Shown here in pieces: positions 20,980 through 21,726 of a stretch of DNA of 21,726 nt. Position 1 is the stretch's first letter. Each line of letters starts with the position of its first letter. The notes under the pieces are model-generated. The model saw only the letters and a program-made list of their open reading frames with translations. It was not told the DNA's origin and did not search any database. The translations under genes and the position numbers were made by a program. Where the stretch lies: assembly GCA_905202605.1 (NCBI GenBank), contig CAJKSU010000024.1:1-21726 (forward strand). Reading direction: 5' to 3'. This DNA comes from an uncultured Eubacteriales bacterium (GTDB lineage Bacteria > Bacillota > Clostridia > Oscillospirales > Oscillospiraceae).

Positions 20980-21669
20980 TCAGGTGGAGACAAACTTATA
21001 GCCCTGACCCCAGACTACCTTGAGGCAGCGGGGATTGGCTGGGTCTATCTCAATTTTTTCTCGCAGGTGTCGGATATGCACGGCAACGGTACCTTCTGCC
21101 CCCAGCGGCGCCTCCTTCCAGACCTGACGGTAAATCTCTGTCATGGAAAATACCTGACCGGGATGGGTGAGGAAGAGCTTTAGAATCTCGTATTCAGTGG
21201 GGGTCAGGCTGACGGGATCCCCGTCCACCGTGACGGTTTTGGAGCGGTCGTCTATGGAAACCGGACCGCAGTGAAGCTCTGTCGTGGGAGTGACTGCGGC
21301 GCCCAGCTGGAGATACCGGCGCAGTTGGGATTTGACCCGTGCCAGCACCTCCATGGGATTAAAGGGCTTTGTGATGTAATCGTCTGCGCCCACGTCCAGC
21401 CCCAGCACCTTGTCCGTATCCTCTCCCTTGGCCGTCAGGAGAATAACAGGAACGTTGCTGGTTTTCCGGAGCTGGGACAGAACGGTGATGCCGTCCATAA
21501 CGGGCATCATGATATCCAGCAGCACCAGACCGATCTCTCCCTTTGCCACCTCGTCCAGAGCCTCCTGTCCGTTGGCGCAGAGCACGGTTTCGTAGCCCTG
21601 CGCACTTAAATAAATGTTCAGGGCGTTGCGGATATCGGTTTCATCGTCGCAGATGAGGATTTTGTACAT
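20980..21669 (-). CDS. OmpR/PhoB-family response regulator
   Basis: This transcription factor is controlled by phosphorylation and is the partner of the downstream kinase. At 229 residues the length is typical. The receiver domain (1-118) has the acidic pocket D8, D9, E10, the phospho-acceptor D52 in LVLLDIMMP, T79 in ILLTAKGED and K101 in YITKPFNP. The C-terminal winged-helix domain (about 132-229) has the family pattern VSLTPTEYEILKLFLTHPGQVFS and a recognition region ending TVAVHIRHLREKIE, then a final hairpin VVWGQGYKF. The start at 21669 is preceded by AAGGTGTGAAGAG, and a promoter lies 24-51 bp upstream. Targets are not evident. The GH25 gene is the nearest plausible wall-related candidate, without direct evidence. 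Confidence 0.95.
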   Translation of the reverse strand: MYKILICDDETDIRNALNIYLSAQGYETVLCANGQEALDEVAKGEIGLVLLDIMMPVMDGITVLSQLRKTSNVPVILLTAKGEDTDKVLGLDVGADDYITKPFNPMEVLARVKSQLRRYLQLGAAVTPTTELHCGPVSIDDRSKTVTVDGDPVSLTPTEYEILKLFLTHPGQVFSMTEIYRQVWKEAPLGAEGTVAVHIRHLREKIEIDPANPRCLKVVWGQGYKFVST

Positions 21670-21692
21670 ATCTCTTCACACCTTCCAAAAAT

Positions 21693-21720
21693 AGTGTATC
21701 AAAATGCCGTTTAAAATCAA
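21693..21720 (-). promoter_or_regulatory. Sigma-A type promoter of the two-component operon
   Basis: On the minus strand, TTGATT (-35), a 16-bp spacer and TACACT (-10) with an upstream TG (TGATACACT) lie just before the response-regulator gene. The -35 is close to the window edge, so further upstream sites cannot be seen. Confidence 0.55.
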
Positions 21721-21726
21721 AGTGGG

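Overview
The window reads as chromosome of a GC-rich, low-phylum-certainty Firmicute, most likely a gut Clostridia of the Oscillospiraceae/Ruminococcaceae type. This is an inference. It rests on GC-rich Firmicute-like genes, strong AGGAGG-type ribosome binding sites, sigma-A promoters with 17-bp spacers, a lipoprotein plus carbohydrate ABC permeases, a GH25 lysozyme with SLH repeats, and a decayed intergenic palindromic repeat of a kind I recall from Faecalibacterium-like genomes. I see no phage genes, transposase, tRNA, rRNA or CRISPR array.

Layout. A partial small gene leaves the window on the minus strand (1-157). A divergent promoter region then leads into a plus-strand block. M20 peptidase and an RlmA-type 23S rRNA methyltransferase share one promoter and a stop/start overlap. 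A second promoter inside the end of the methyltransferase drives a tight housekeeping operon: prfA (RF1), ywlC/Sua5, coaE and an M18 aminopeptidase, with 4-bp overlaps or 2-bp gaps. Next is a monocistronic secreted beta-helix-like surface protein (6912-8759), closed by a strong terminator.

The most unusual part is 8944-16550. One strong promoter with an overlapping 21-bp inverted-repeat operator precedes five co-directional genes ending at one terminator. They encode two MalF/MalG-type ABC permeases, an HlyD/MacA-type adaptor with a long coiled-coil hairpin, a two-TM protein whose outer domain resembles the MacB periplasmic core domain, and an 847-residue lipoprotein that joins a propeller-like region to a family-1 solute-binding domain. 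No ATPase is encoded. The combination mixes sugar-importer parts with parts of a MacA/MacB-type tripartite machine, and it is the best candidate here for an undescribed system.

The last plus-strand gene is a secreted GH25 lysozyme with three SLH repeats (16641-18014). A 763-bp gene-free stretch follows between convergent genes. It holds an array of GTCTCGGAAGACG / AAGACGTCTT palindromes. On the minus strand, an OmpR-type response regulator and a six-TM sensor histidine kinase form an operon (21669 to 18778).

Several promoters share the extended -10 form TGATAC/TATG (minus 187-192, prfA, GH25, response regulator). All functional calls come from reading the sequence. No homology search was run.
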